A stretch of 64,000 bases of DNA from contig NC_018605.1 in NCBI RefSeq assembly GCF_000304455.1, forward strand, positions 62,035-126,034, read 5' to 3'. This stretch comes from Cardinium endosymbiont cEper1 of Encarsia pergandiella (GTDB lineage Bacteria; Bacteroidota; Bacteroidia; Cytophagales; Amoebophilaceae). The position numbers and the translations under genes are program-made. Positions 27,586 to 37,479 of the stretch are shown piece by piece. The notes beneath the pieces were generated by a model, which was not told the origin of the DNA, did no database searches, and saw nothing but the letters and a program-made list of their open reading frames with translations. The stretch's first letter is position 1; every line of letters starts with the position of its first letter.

Positions 27586-28029
27586 CTATAGATCAGAAGA
27601 GTCAGAGGAATCAGAGGAATCAGATAAAGTACTATCATTATCAGCACAAGAATCATACTTATTTATGTTATTACCTGCTTCAGTAGCATTTATAAGAGCA
27701 TTACAAGCATAAATAGAGGAATCCATAATAGTATGATCGTCAGGATTAAGAAAAGAAGCATAACTAATAGCAGAAGCAACAGCAAGAGCCAAAGAAATAA
27801 CATTAGAAATAGCAGCCTTAGCAGCATCAGAAGCAGAACGAACGTTACAAAGAAGACTAGAATTCGCAGAAATATCTAAACTAGAACAAGGAGGATTATC
27901 TAGCAAAGACTTAAAATTAAAGATAGAAGTATGAGCACTAGTAAAATGTAGATTAAGCTTTTCAAGAACAGTAATAGCAACATTAATGGAATCTTCACTA
28001 GTATTAGACATTATATTAGAAAGATTCAA
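27586..28029 (-). CDS. Ser/Ala-rich hypothetical protein
   Basis: Not recognised. 147 residues, with a weakly hydrophobic central helix (about 70-93, AKAAISNVISLALAVASAISYA) and a C-terminal low-complexity acidic tail of repeated Ser-Ser-Asp units ending SDSSDL. No signal peptide or catalytic motif is visible. The IS3-family element begins 22 bp upstream of the start codon (28052), so its native promoter is probably displaced. It could be a fragment of a longer gene or a chance frame. Confidence 0.4.
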   Translation of the reverse strand: MNLSNIMSNTSEDSINVAITVLEKLNLHFTSAHTSIFNFKSLLDNPPCSSLDISANSSLLCNVRSASDAAKAAISNVISLALAVASAISYASFLNPDDHTIMDSSIYACNALINATEAGNNINKYDSCADNDSTLSDSSDSSDSSDL

Positions 28030-28051
28030 ATCATGTGGATTGATATAAGAC

Positions 28052-29386
28052 TATAGTGGACCGAAAAAATCGGACAGAAAATTAGATACTTTGTTTCGTA
28101 TTGTACTAGTTTTATTGTTTCACAAACGAGTTTATAAAATGGGAAGAAAAAAGGTTAGAAAGTTTAGTTCAGTAGAGAAGACTAAAATAGTCTTAGATTT
28201 ATTAAAAGAAGAATTGACGTTAGTAGAGTTATCGTCCAAGTATGGAGTAACTAGCAAAACACTTCAAAATTGGAAACATCAGTTTATGGAGCATGCTTAT
28301 TTAGCTTTTGATCCATCCAAAGTTGTTAGTGCATACAAAGATGAAATAGCTCATTTAAAGGATGAAAATGATTCCTTAGCCAAGACATTAAGTAAAACTA
28401 CAGTTGAGCGGGACTGGGCAGTGGGAAAGCTAAAGAGCTTGGACTTATTAAGTAAAAAAGGTCTTGTCGAATCCAAGCTTACTCATTTACTTAAGGCAAG
28501 ACAATGTAAATTATTATCGATTAATCGTTCTTTTTTATATTATAAATCTAGTATAGAAGATAGTTTTAATAAGGAGCTTATCAATAAAATAGCTGATATT
28601 TATATCGATCATCCAGAATACGGATACCGTTATATATATAACCAGTTATTAGAAGATGGTTTGTCTATAGGAAAAAATCGTGTGCTACATTATATGCGTA
28701 GAATGGGCTTATGTGCTGTTTATCCGCGTAAAAAAGTTTTTACTTCTTTTAAGTCTTCTAAATATAAAGCACATGGTTATTTACTAGATAAGTATTGGTT
28801 TTCCTCTGGTCAGACCAGGCGTCTTTATGTACCTAAATCAAATCAGGTTTGGAGCGGGGATATAACTTATATTAAAACTAATAATGGATTTATCTATTTT
28901 GCAGCTATAATAGACTGGCATAGTAAGGCTATATTGAGCTATAAAGTATCTAACAGTATGGATACAACACTTGTAACAGATATTTTAGAAGAAGCTCTTA
29001 GCAAATATCCTGCTCCAGAGTACTTTAATAGCGATCATGGAAGTCAATATACCAGTCATGGTCACATACAATTGTTAAAAAAGTATGGTATTAAAATATC
29101 AATGAATGGGCAAGGTAGAAGTATTGATAATGTAGTTATAGAGCGTTTTTTTAGAACAATAAAATATAACTGCTTGTTTATAAATGACTTTAAAAATATT
29201 AAAGAGATTAAACAGGGCATTAACGATTACATGCATAAATATAATTACAACAGATTTCATTCTAGTATTAAATATCAAAAACCTATGAACGTCTATCTTA
29301 CACATGTAAAAAATCAATACGCTAAAGCAGAAATAACACGGAAACAAAATTTATAAAACTTTGTCCGATTTTTTCGGTCCACTATA
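28052..29386 (+). mobile_element. Intact IS3-family insertion sequence
   Basis: A 1.33-kb element bounded by perfect 25-bp inverted repeats (TATAGTGGACCGAAAAAATC... at 28052-28076; complement at 29362-29386). It contains one full-length transposase ORF. Isolated copies of the right end are found at 32188-32211 and 62289-62336, so the element has been more widespread. No convincing target-site duplication was found. Confidence 0.85.
28139..29356 (+). CDS. IS3-family transposase, single-ORF form
   Basis: 405 residues from ATG 28139 (MGRKKVRKFS); the frame extends to 28091 but without family features. N-terminal helix-turn-helix (SSKYGVTSKTLQNWKHQF) and leucine-rich coiled coil (ENDSLAKTLSKTTVERDWAVGKLKSL) correspond to OrfA. 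The HTH_21-like region (HPEYGYRYIYNQL) and integrase core with WSGDITYIKT, FNSDHGSQYTS and VIERFFRTIKY give the DDE triad of OrfB. IS3 elements usually make OrfAB by frameshifting; here both parts are fused in one frame. Confidence 0.93.
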   Translation: MGRKKVRKFSSVEKTKIVLDLLKEELTLVELSSKYGVTSKTLQNWKHQFMEHAYLAFDPSKVVSAYKDEIAHLKDENDSLAKTLSKTTVERDWAVGKLKSLDLLSKKGLVESKLTHLLKARQCKLLSINRSFLYYKSSIEDSFNKELINKIADIYIDHPEYGYRYIYNQLLEDGLSIGKNRVLHYMRRMGLCAVYPRKKVFTSFKSSKYKAHGYLLDKYWFSSGQTRRLYVPKSNQVWSGDITYIKTNNGFIYFAAIIDWHSKAILSYKVSNSMDTTLVTDILEEALSKYPAPEYFNSDHGSQYTSHGHIQLLKKYGIKISMNGQGRSIDNVVIERFFRTIKYNCLFINDFKNIKEIKQGINDYMHKYNYNRFHSSIKYQKPMNVYLTHVKNQYAKAEITRKQNL

Positions 29387-29592
29387 TTATAATATAAAAC
29401 TTTATTGGGTTACATTAATTGTTTTCATAGTTTTTTATTATCACTTAAAATAAGAAGTTATAATTTTTTTTTAAAACTAATAAATCGTATAAAATACTAA
29501 AAATCAGAAAAAAAACAATTTTATAAAAATATTCTTTGCTTCAGAATATTAGCCTAGCGTGTATTTGCGCATGATTTTGCCTAGTACCCTAA

Positions 29593-29833
29593 CAAGACCA
29601 TAGGTTTATCAAAAAACGGCTCAAACCTATGTTAGGATTTAAGAGTTTTCATGCTGCTAACATTACCATTACAGGAATAGAAAATATTAGAATCATTCAA
29701 AAAGGACAATTAATCGGATCTAAAAAACAGGTATCTACTTTTGAGAACTTTGCTAAACTTATGGCCGCATAATATCCAAAATTCAAGACAAGGGAGACAA
29801 CTATACAAAATTAAATACAGATGCGACAGAACC
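29593..29833 (+). mobile_element. IS6-family remnant, C-terminal end
   Basis: A 60-codon tail of the IS6 transposase (QDHRFIKKRLKPMLGFKSF ... ENFAKLMAA, stop at 29770-29772) followed by the element's right end (GATGCGACAGAACC, ending 29833). A stop codon stands where the conserved Glu before QDHR is expected, and the front is missing. At 29834-29851 an 18-bp copy of the opposite IS6 end (CAAACGCGACAGAACC) follows directly, abutting the stop codon of the next gene. Confidence 0.8.
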
Positions 29834-29851
29834 GACAAACGCGACAGAACC

Positions 29852-31304
29852 TTAAATTAACTTTTCTTCCCACTGTAATTTTACAGCATTCCATATCCAT
29901 ATTTTAGGTAGTTCTAGGGTTGTGTCGTATGCTACATTGGCTTTGTATCGATCTTGTGCAACAGATAAATAGCTTTTTTCTAATATGGGCTCATTTGCAT
30001 GGTTGATATAGTCAACTGTAAAATATTTTTGTTTTATCCAGGTAGGGATTCCCGTTATTAGTTCGTCTAATCGATAAATAGGTTCTCCATTTACAGCTAC
30101 CAACTTCAAAGTATAAACTTTAATTTTTTCAAAGGAACTATGAAATATTTCTTTAAAAATGGTATTAGGTTGTGCGAAACAAAAAGTCAATGTTTTAGGG
30201 AGAACACCACCAAGACGACTAGAAAAATCATCTGTTTCAAAGAAAACAGTTCCCCCAAACTGGACCATTCTGTTTACGCGATGATCCTCTAAATTATAAA
30301 GGGGGATGGTTATATCCTGGAAGCAACCTTTTCTACATATGGTCAATAGAATATGGTCTCTAGTAGATTTATTTTGCTCCATATCAAAGTCTACTAAACT
30401 TGGACCTACCCTGTTTACCATCAATTGCCCAAATAATGTCACCAATTTTAAGTTTCCCTTCTGCAGGAGAGCCCTTTAGTATACAGCTTACTACTAGTAT
30501 ATTGTTTTTTGCCTTTTGAAATTTCTTGACGTATTCTTTTTGCCATTTTGATAGGAAACAGTCATATTTAACTGCATTATCCAATGAATAACTTTCAAGA
30601 AGAGAGCCTATATGTTTTCTAATAGGCGTCTTGTGCTCCCGCAAAAATGATAAAACATAGCGCAAGTAAGTTGGATGCAATCCCAACTTATGAGTATCTG
30701 AGGCATAACAGCTTAACGCAATCCCCTCTCCCTTTTCGTTAAATACTAGAGATCCAACTCCGCCATCATTGGTATACATGCTGATGGAAATAAGATGCTC
30801 TGGCATTCTTAACATTGTTATAAAGTTTGTATCTGATACCCTACCCCTTGAGATAGTCCTTTGTGTCTTTTTTTCTTTAGGAATTGCAACTGTAAAAACA
30901 GCTTCTCCTTCTCTAGGTTCTTGATCACTTATTTTCGCAGCAATGATTTCATTTGGAATAATTGCTGGATCTAGTTTTAGAATAGCAAAGTTTAACCAGG
31001 GATCAGAATAGCAAAGTTTTGCTTCAGCTTTTATACCATTAAAAAAACTAATGGTATATTCTGGTATTGCGGGTTCACCGATCATACCACTAGTTAAGAC
31101 ATAACCTTCCTGTTTATCAACTACTACACCATTTACTCCTCCCTCTAAAGGAATAGAATAGGCGGTTAAGACCGGCTTATAATCAATATAAACTACCGAT
31201 TGCTTAGCCTGCTTTACAACAGCGGAATCTCTATTCGCTAATGCAATGAGTGGCTGGACACCTAAAACCAATAGGCTACATAAAAATATTCTCCATTTTT
31301 TCAT
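29852..31304 (-). pseudogene. Nma111/DegP-like trypsin-fold protein with PDZ domain, frameshifted and lacking the catalytic triad
   Basis: Two frames of one gene. Part 1 (30384-31304, 306 aa): signal peptide (MKKWRIFLCSLLVLGVQPLIALA), trypsin-like fold and a PDZ domain ending GDIIWAIDGK. Part 2 (from about 30440 to 29852) continues with a second region, RMVQFGGTVFF, resembling the Nma111/DegP7 subgroup of HtrA proteases. The shift fits one extra base near 30413. Where His, Asp and Ser are expected the sequence has Met74 (LTSGMIG), Asn105 (DPWLNFAIL) and Val183 (GGVGSL). It was therefore probably a non-catalytic protein before it broke. Its stop codon touches an IS6 end. Confidence 0.65.
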
Positions 31305-31462
31305 TATAGTCTTAATTTAACGTTTCTATTTACGTGAACTTTGGATTAGAATTATTTTTTAATTTGATAATGAATTATAAAATATAGTTATGTTTATACC
31401 TTATATAATATAACACTGTAAAAGAATGATTTATATAAATAACTTTGATTACCAACTATTTA

Positions 31463-31883
31463 GGCTCTGTCGCATCTGTAGTAATTTTGTATAGTTGTAT
31501 CCCTTGTCTTGAAATTTGGATATTATGCGGACATAAATTTAGCAAAGTTCTCAAAAGTAGATACCTGTTTTTTAGCTCCTATTAATTGTCCTTTTTGAAT
31601 TATTCTGATATTTTCTATCCCTGTAATGGTAATGTTGGCCGAATGGAAATCTTAAACCCTAGCATGGGTTTTATCCGTTTTTTGATAAACCTATGGTCTT
31701 GTTCGACTCTATTATTTAAGTATTTATTTTGAAATATTTGAATTTTGTGATCTTCATCTAGTTCTGTATTTAATGCATCAAGTGCAGACTTGTTACTACC
31801 GATTTTGTCAACTACTACTTTGGATGGAGTGTTATTATATCTGATAGCCTTACGAAAAAAAGAAAGAGCTGAAGACTTGTCTC
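31463..31883 (-). mobile_element. IS6-family remnant, C-terminal half, frameshifted
   Basis: Begins with the right end GGCTCTGTCGCATCTG (31463) and carries the second half of the transposase on the minus strand: VVVDKIGSNKSAL, then RVEQDHRFIKKRIKPMLGFK. After MLGFK one base is lost (about 31650), and the native tail (FHSANITITGIENIRIIQKG) continues in another frame. The inner break at about 31883 corresponds to the sequence at the left edge of the window, so both are copies of one element. Confidence 0.8.
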
Positions 31884-32220
31884 GCATTTGTCGCATCTGT
31901 TAAGATTTAGGCTAAAAAATAAATTTTTTGGCCTAAATTATATTTTGAATATTATAATTTTTTATACTGATAGTCAATTAAATAATTTTTTATTAAAAAT
32001 TTACATCAAAAATAGATTTTTAAGATCTCTTGACGTATTTTACAAACGCGACAGAACCGAACAAAATGCTTTAAAATAAGGCAGTAATCTACGGGTAATA
32101 GTAAACATTTTAGGCAATTTTTGACTAAAATTAATAAAATAATTTACTCCTTAAAACAGACGAGACAGAACCCAGTTTATTGAACACTTCCGGTTTTTTC
32201 AGTCCACTATAGTATAATTT
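31884..32220. other. IS-derived junk between IS6 pieces
   Basis: Contains an isolated IS6 end at 32044-32058, then an IS6 N-terminal fragment (32059-32172: minus-strand MFTITRRLLPYFKAFC and a second outward end at about 32158-32172), then an IS3 right-end remnant at 32188-32211. The rest is AT-rich without genes. This is a stack of at least three IS traces. Confidence 0.7.
32188..32211 (+). mobile_element. Solo right end of the IS3-family element
   Basis: TTCCGGTTTTTTCAGTCCAC followed by TATA matches the right terminal repeat of the intact IS3 element (29362-29386) with a few changes. No transposase sequence is attached. It ends 9 bp from the stop codon of the ankyrin gene. Confidence 0.6.
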
Positions 32221-34422
32221 TTATGGATGGTTAAAGTAACCTTTCAATAATTCATAGCATTTTATATGTCCATTCTGTAATGCCAAATAAGCAGGTGTGC
32301 GATCAAATTTATTTTTCTTTGATAAAGCCCCTGCGCTTATTAGTTCTTGCACTACTTTAGTATGGCCATTTTGAGCAGCAAGGTGTAATGGTGTATTTTT
32401 ATACCGATCCAATACATTAATGTCTGCCTTTGCTCCTATGATAGCCCTTACACAAACTGCACAACCATTTTGAGCAGCAATATGTAAAAGCGTTTTCCCT
32501 CCTTTTACTTTAATATTTACCCTTGCACCATGACGTATAAGCAATAAAACACAATCTATATGTTCATTTTTAACTGCAGCATATAAAGGGGTTTCATTAA
32601 ACCGATTCGCTACATCTAGTTTAGCCTTGTTTTTAACAACTTTATTCAAAAGTGGTTGCTCCTGAAAATTTTTTTTGATCTTTTTAGTAATAACGTCCTG
32701 ATTCTGATCGGCTTCAATCAATGCCTCTAGACAATCCAAATGACCATTAGCAGCTGCTAAATACAATGGACTTTCTTTAGCCTGATTGTAGACCCGAACC
32801 TTTCCACCTGCTTGTAGCAATTCTTTTAAACAAGCCAGATGTCCTCTTCTTGCAACTACATGCATAGGTGTAGCGCCTGATTTTTTTGGAGTATTTACTT
32901 TAGATTTTGCTTTGATAAGTGCTTGCAAAGTAATCAAGTCTCCTTCACTGGCAGCAATATGTAGCGGTATAATTCCCCACTCATTGGGAATGTTTACGGG
33001 TGCACCCGATTTTATGAGTTCTAAACTAGCATCTATATTTTGAAATGCCACAGATACATGCAAGGGTGTATTTTTAAATCTATCGACAGCAGAGCGCTTA
33101 GCACCCGCTTCTAAGAGTATTTTTAAACATTTTATATTGCTACTTTTAGTGGCCATATGTAATGGTGTAAAGCCTATATGGGTAGTAGCATGGGGATTTG
33201 CACCAGCTTTTAAGAACGTAGTCAAACATGCATCATGTCCATAGAAAGCACTTAGATGTAGAGGCGTTTTATTATGGAAATCTCCTACATTTATAGCTGC
33301 CCCTGCTTCAATAAGCTGATCGACACAAGTAATATGACCCAATCGAGCCGCCCAATGTAAAGGCGTTCGCTGCTTTTCACCTATTAACTGTACATATCTT
33401 TCATTAACAGCTATCAATGCTTGTAAACAATCACTTTTACCATAATAAGCTGCCAAATGTAAAGGCGTATTTCGTTCTTTATTACGAGCAGATGCATTGC
33501 CTCCTTCCTTTAATAATAGATTCAAACAATCTAAATGACCATTTAAAGCGGCAGCATGTAAGGGTGTATTGAGACCTTCTACTGCGTGGATATTTACTAC
33601 TTTATAACACAATAGTTCTTTTAATACGGCAAGGTTGCCATGTTGCGCCGCGCAATAAAGGGGGGTAAGACCATCTCGGCTAATAGCATTTAAGTTGGCA
33701 TGATTATGCACTAATAACCGAATCGCTTCTACACTACCACTTTGTGCAGCAGCATGTAAAGGCGTAAACTTACCTTGCTTAGTAAATACTTCTACCTTTG
33801 CACCTGCACGTATTAGGGCTTGAATAGATAAAGATGAACCTGATAAAGCAGCACAATGTAAAGGCGTAAGCTGGTCTTTATCAAATCCATTTACATATGC
33901 ACCTTTTTGAATTAAGTAGTGTATACATTGGGATTTTCCCCCTTCTGCAGCAAGATGAAGTGGGGTTCTACCTCGGTAATCGGCAGACCGAATAGTGGCA
34001 CCAACTGCAACCAACTCACGAATAATGGCCAAATGACCATTCTGAGCAGCAAAATAGAGTGGTGTCCTTCCTAGAGAATCTACTACATTGATGTTAGCAC
34101 CGACATTAATAAGCTCTTGTACACAAAGCAAATGACCTTTGGCTGCAGCAATATGCAATGGAGTAATTTTATTTTTGTCCAACACTTGTATATTTTTACC
34201 ATCAGCAATTAAAGAACGAAGACGGACTACATCTCCTTTAGCAGCTGCTAGATGCACCGCTATAGGCGCAACATGGCTTTGTATAGGTGGTGATTTAACA
34301 ATATTTATTGTGTGATCAAGTGGTGGTATAACCACTTGCTGGTTGTGGGCATACATGGGATATGTGGAGTGAATATATAACCCAATAGAAATTAGCAATA
34401 GGAAGACTCTTTTATTAACCAT
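32221..34422 (-). CDS. Exported ankyrin-repeat protein (20 repeats)
   Basis: 733 residues: a signal peptide (MVNKRVFLLLISIGLYIHSTYPMYA), a short linker, then 20 consecutive ankyrin repeats (about 53-730) with the TPLHxAAxxGH...LLxxGAxxN consensus. The sixteenth repeat contains an extra 27-residue Lys-rich insertion (ITKKIKKNFQEQPLLNKVVK region). No catalytic domain is attached. Ankyrin proteins of intracellular symbionts commonly bind host proteins; that role is inferred. Repeats such as Cys in the second helix (CLxxLL) recur, suggesting recent internal duplication. Confidence 0.93.
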   Translation of the reverse strand: MVNKRVFLLLISIGLYIHSTYPMYAHNQQVVIPPLDHTINIVKSPPIQSHVAPIAVHLAAAKGDVVRLRSLIADGKNIQVLDKNKITPLHIAAAKGHLLCVQELINVGANINVVDSLGRTPLYFAAQNGHLAIIRELVAVGATIRSADYRGRTPLHLAAEGGKSQCIHYLIQKGAYVNGFDKDQLTPLHCAALSGSSLSIQALIRAGAKVEVFTKQGKFTPLHAAAQSGSVEAIRLLVHNHANLNAISRDGLTPLYCAAQHGNLAVLKELLCYKVVNIHAVEGLNTPLHAAALNGHLDCLNLLLKEGGNASARNKERNTPLHLAAYYGKSDCLQALIAVNERYVQLIGEKQRTPLHWAARLGHITCVDQLIEAGAAINVGDFHNKTPLHLSAFYGHDACLTTFLKAGANPHATTHIGFTPLHMATKSSNIKCLKILLEAGAKRSAVDRFKNTPLHVSVAFQNIDASLELIKSGAPVNIPNEWGIIPLHIAASEGDLITLQALIKAKSKVNTPKKSGATPMHVVARRGHLACLKELLQAGGKVRVYNQAKESPLYLAAANGHLDCLEALIEADQNQDVITKKIKKNFQEQPLLNKVVKNKAKLDVANRFNETPLYAAVKNEHIDCVLLLIRHGARVNIKVKGGKTLLHIAAQNGCAVCVRAIIGAKADINVLDRYKNTPLHLAAQNGHTKVVQELISAGALSKKNKFDRTPAYLALQNGHIKCYELLKGYFNHP

Positions 34423-34607
34423 ATGATTTTTTCGTAAATAGCCAATTTATAGCTACAGTGTAAACTTTTAAGGAGGAAAAATTTGATAGAAAACTCAAGT
34501 AAAAAAATATCTATCATTTTATATCTTAACGCAACATAAAGCTTTTGTTTAGCCTTCAATAAAACAAACATTAGCCCTATCCATTTACCTATTACCTCAT
34601 AGTTACG

Positions 34608-35789
34608 CTATGCATTAAGTGCCTCTAAACTAGGTAATTTTCTATCTGCTGCAATATAAGCTAGCAAAGCTCCTCCTCCTGTAGAAATATAAGAAACATG
34701 ATTTTCATATCCTATTTGTTTAATAGCAGCAGCTGTGTCTCCACCACCTACTATGCTATAGGCACCCTGTTGCGTAGCTTTTGCAATCGCCTGAGCAATA
34801 GCTACTGTACCAGCCGCACATTTATCCCATTCAAATATCCCTATAGGACCAGCCCATAATATGGTCTTAGCTTGTAGGATCAATCCAGCAAAATGTGCTT
34901 GTGTAGATGGCCCAATATCTAATACATAGGTGCCATAGGGTATATCAGTAAGCGATAAGGTAGATACCATAGCTTTTACATCTATTTCAGGAGCAGTTAT
35001 GGCATCGGTTGGCAACCACAGTTGACAGTGGCTATTCTGCATCAATAGATCAAACAACCTACTGGCAATCACCTCTGCTTGTCCATCGATACGGGAAAGA
35101 TGTAGCGCCTGTTTTGCACGGAAAAAAGGGAGTGTAAGGCCTCCAGCAATCAATATATGGTCTACATAAGGTATTAAGCCTTCAATAGGCTGTGCTTTAT
35201 CTACCAATTTATTCCCCCCCATAATGGCCATAACAGGAGATGATTCTTTTGAAAAAAGTTTATCAATAGTGGCTATTTCCTTTTGCAATAAATAGCCCGC
35301 ATATCGTTCTTTAAAATAAGTAGGTAGTAAACTAGTAGAAACATGATTTCTATGGATGGTTCCAAAAGCGTCATTAATATAGACATCTGCCAATCCAGCC
35401 AATTCTTGGGCAAAATGTTTATCATTTAATATTTCTTCTGAATGAAAACGTACATTCTCAAGTAATAAAACGCTTCCTGGTTCTAGTGCTTCTATCCGGG
35501 TTTTTACCGCTTCGCCTACACAATAAGGTACAAAAGCAATGGGTACTTGCAATAAACTAGATAGTGTAGGTAAAAGCTTACTTAATGAATAACGTACATC
35601 ATATCCATTTTTAGGTCTACCAAAATGGGTAAGTAAAATAGCTATTCCACCATCCTTTATTACTTTTTGAATGGTTGGTAAACTACTCCGAATACGTCGT
35701 TCATCCGTAATGATACCCTGATCCCTTATAGGTACATTAAAATCAACCCGTATAAGTACTTTTTTATTTTTAAAAGAAATGCATTGCAT
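34608..35789 (-). CDS. pgk: Phosphoglycerate kinase
   Basis: Glycolytic ATP-forming kinase. The N-lobe motif KVLIRVDFNVPI, LLTHFGRPKNG, NVRFHSEE, and the C-lobe GGLTLPFF, AGPIGIFEWDKCAAGT and GGGDTAAAI blocks are present. I place the start at ATG 35789 (MQCISFKNKKV); the frame extends 15 codons upstream without family likeness. Length 393 is normal. It follows yifB on the same strand after 140 bp. Confidence 0.96.
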   Translation of the reverse strand: MQCISFKNKKVLIRVDFNVPIRDQGIITDERRIRSSLPTIQKVIKDGGIAILLTHFGRPKNGYDVRYSLSKLLPTLSSLLQVPIAFVPYCVGEAVKTRIEALEPGSVLLLENVRFHSEEILNDKHFAQELAGLADVYINDAFGTIHRNHVSTSLLPTYFKERYAGYLLQKEIATIDKLFSKESSPVMAIMGGNKLVDKAQPIEGLIPYVDHILIAGGLTLPFFRAKQALHLSRIDGQAEVIASRLFDLLMQNSHCQLWLPTDAITAPEIDVKAMVSTLSLTDIPYGTYVLDIGPSTQAHFAGLILQAKTILWAGPIGIFEWDKCAAGTVAIAQAIAKATQQGAYSIVGGGDTAAAIKQIGYENHVSYISTGGGALLAYIAADRKLPSLEALNA

Positions 35790-35929
35790 ACCAACCATAA
35801 AAATATATAATGACCTGCGTAAAGATAATAGCACACAGCTAAATAAGAGTATGTTAAATACATATTACATACTATTCTGCGCCAATATATCATAGTCAAA
35901 CCCACCGTTCCATTTGAATAGTCTACTTC

Positions 35930-37468
35930 CTACCTACCCCACCCTGCTCGATCTAAGCTACGATACTGAATGGCCTCTGCCAAATGTACCTCTGATATAT
36001 TTGCACTACCGGCTAAATCGGCAATCGTTCTGGCTACTTTTAAAATCCTTTCGTATGCCCTTGCTGAAAGGCCCAGCTTTTCCATAGCCGCTTGTAACAG
36101 CTTTTGCCCAGCTACTGAAATAGGACAAAATAGCTTAGTCAGCTTAGCAGACATCCGTGCATTGGTATAGAGTTGTATATGATCTTGAAAACGCTTTTGT
36201 TGTATTTGTCTCGCCTGCACAACACGTTCGCGAATCAGATGACTTGCTTCATTTTTTTTTGAAGCAGTCAATGTTTCAAATAGTATAGGTACAACCTCTA
36301 CATGAAGATCTATCCTATCCAACAGTGGTCCACTAACCTTATTGAGGTAACGTTGCACATGAACCGCACTACACATGCATGCTTTTTCAGGATGATTATA
36401 ATAACCACAGGGACAAGGATTCATACTAGCAATAAGCATAAAGTTAGCTGGAAATTCAATGGAAAACTTAGCTCTTGAAATGACTACTTTACCATCTTCT
36501 AAAGGTTGACGCATAACTTCCAGTACGCTTCGCTTAAACTCTGGCAATTCATCTAAAAAGAGGACCCCATGATGGGCCAAAGAAATCTCGCCAGGTTGTG
36601 GGAAAGTACCTCCTCCTACCAATGATACATCACTAATTGTATGGTGTGGTGCCCGAAAGGGCCTTGTAGAGAGTAGTCCACTACTACTATCCATACGGCC
36701 TACTATCGAATAGACTTTAGTCGTCTCTAGTGTCTCAGCCAAGGTAAAAGGGGGTAAAATAGAGGGCAATCGTTTGGCCAACATGGTTTTACCTGCACCA
36801 GGAGGTCCGATCATAATAACATTATGTCCGCCAGCTGCTGCAATTTCAAAGGCCCTTTTAATGTTTTCCTGTCCTTGTACATCGGCAAAATCTACTGCAT
36901 ATGCATCTGATTGGGCTGCAAAGAGTTTACGTGTATCTACCTCTATAGGATGAATGGCACGTTCTCCAGACAAAAAGGCGATCGCTTCTGTAATATGGTT
37001 GACAGCAATGACCTCTATTTTACGTACAACAGCCGCTTCTGACCCATTCTTTTCTGGAACAATCATACCTTTAAATGCATGTTTATGAGCCTCAATGGCA
37101 ATAGGCAATACCCCCTTGACGGGTCTAAGCGCTCCGTCTAAAGCCAATTCGCCCATAATAATATAAGCAGACAAACGAGATAAATTATATTGTTCTGAAG
37201 CATGTAAAATAGATAAAGCAATGGGTAGGTCATAAGAAGCGCCCTCCTTGCGTATATCCGCGGGAGCAAGGTTTACAATGACACGTTGCCGAGGCATCGT
37301 ACATTTAATCTGCTTTAATACCGACTCTATCCGGTGTTGACTTTCCTTAATAGCACTATCTGGAAGCCCTACCATAAATAGGCTTGTACCATTCACAATG
37401 CTTACCTCTATGGATACAATAAAAGCGTTTACACCATATACTGCACTGCTGAAAGATCTAGTGATCAT
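35930..37468 (-). CDS. ComM/YifB-family Mg-chelatase-like AAA+ ATPase
   Basis: N-terminal Lon-like fold domain (VEVSIVNGTSLFMVGLPDSAIKES, LPIALSIL), then the AAA+ core with Walker A GPPGAGKTMLAKRLP, a Walker B-type LFLDELPEF, the FRAPHHTIS block, and a Cys cluster (CPCGYYNHPEKACMC). The C-terminal Mg_chelatase C domain (RAYERILKVARTIADLAG) closes it. Length 512 is normal. ComM is a branch-migration helicase in natural transformation; its role here is unknown. It lies 11 bp after tyrS. Confidence 0.93.
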   Translation of the reverse strand: MITRSFSSAVYGVNAFIVSIEVSIVNGTSLFMVGLPDSAIKESQHRIESVLKQIKCTMPRQRVIVNLAPADIRKEGASYDLPIALSILHASEQYNLSRLSAYIIMGELALDGALRPVKGVLPIAIEAHKHAFKGMIVPEKNGSEAAVVRKIEVIAVNHITEAIAFLSGERAIHPIEVDTRKLFAAQSDAYAVDFADVQGQENIKRAFEIAAAGGHNVIMIGPPGAGKTMLAKRLPSILPPFTLAETLETTKVYSIVGRMDSSSGLLSTRPFRAPHHTISDVSLVGGGTFPQPGEISLAHHGVLFLDELPEFKRSVLEVMRQPLEDGKVVISRAKFSIEFPANFMLIASMNPCPCGYYNHPEKACMCSAVHVQRYLNKVSGPLLDRIDLHVEVVPILFETLTASKKNEASHLIRERVVQARQIQQKRFQDHIQLYTNARMSAKLTKLFCPISVAGQKLLQAAMEKLGLSARAYERILKVARTIADLAGSANISEVHLAEAIQYRSLDRAGWGR

Positions 37469-37479
37469 CTTAAAAAAAA

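Noticed and set aside
31888-32079. 63-residue plus-strand frame in the IS6 debris
   Set aside because: Composed of AT-rich spacer and IS ends; low-complexity Phe/Asn/Lys content without any domain.
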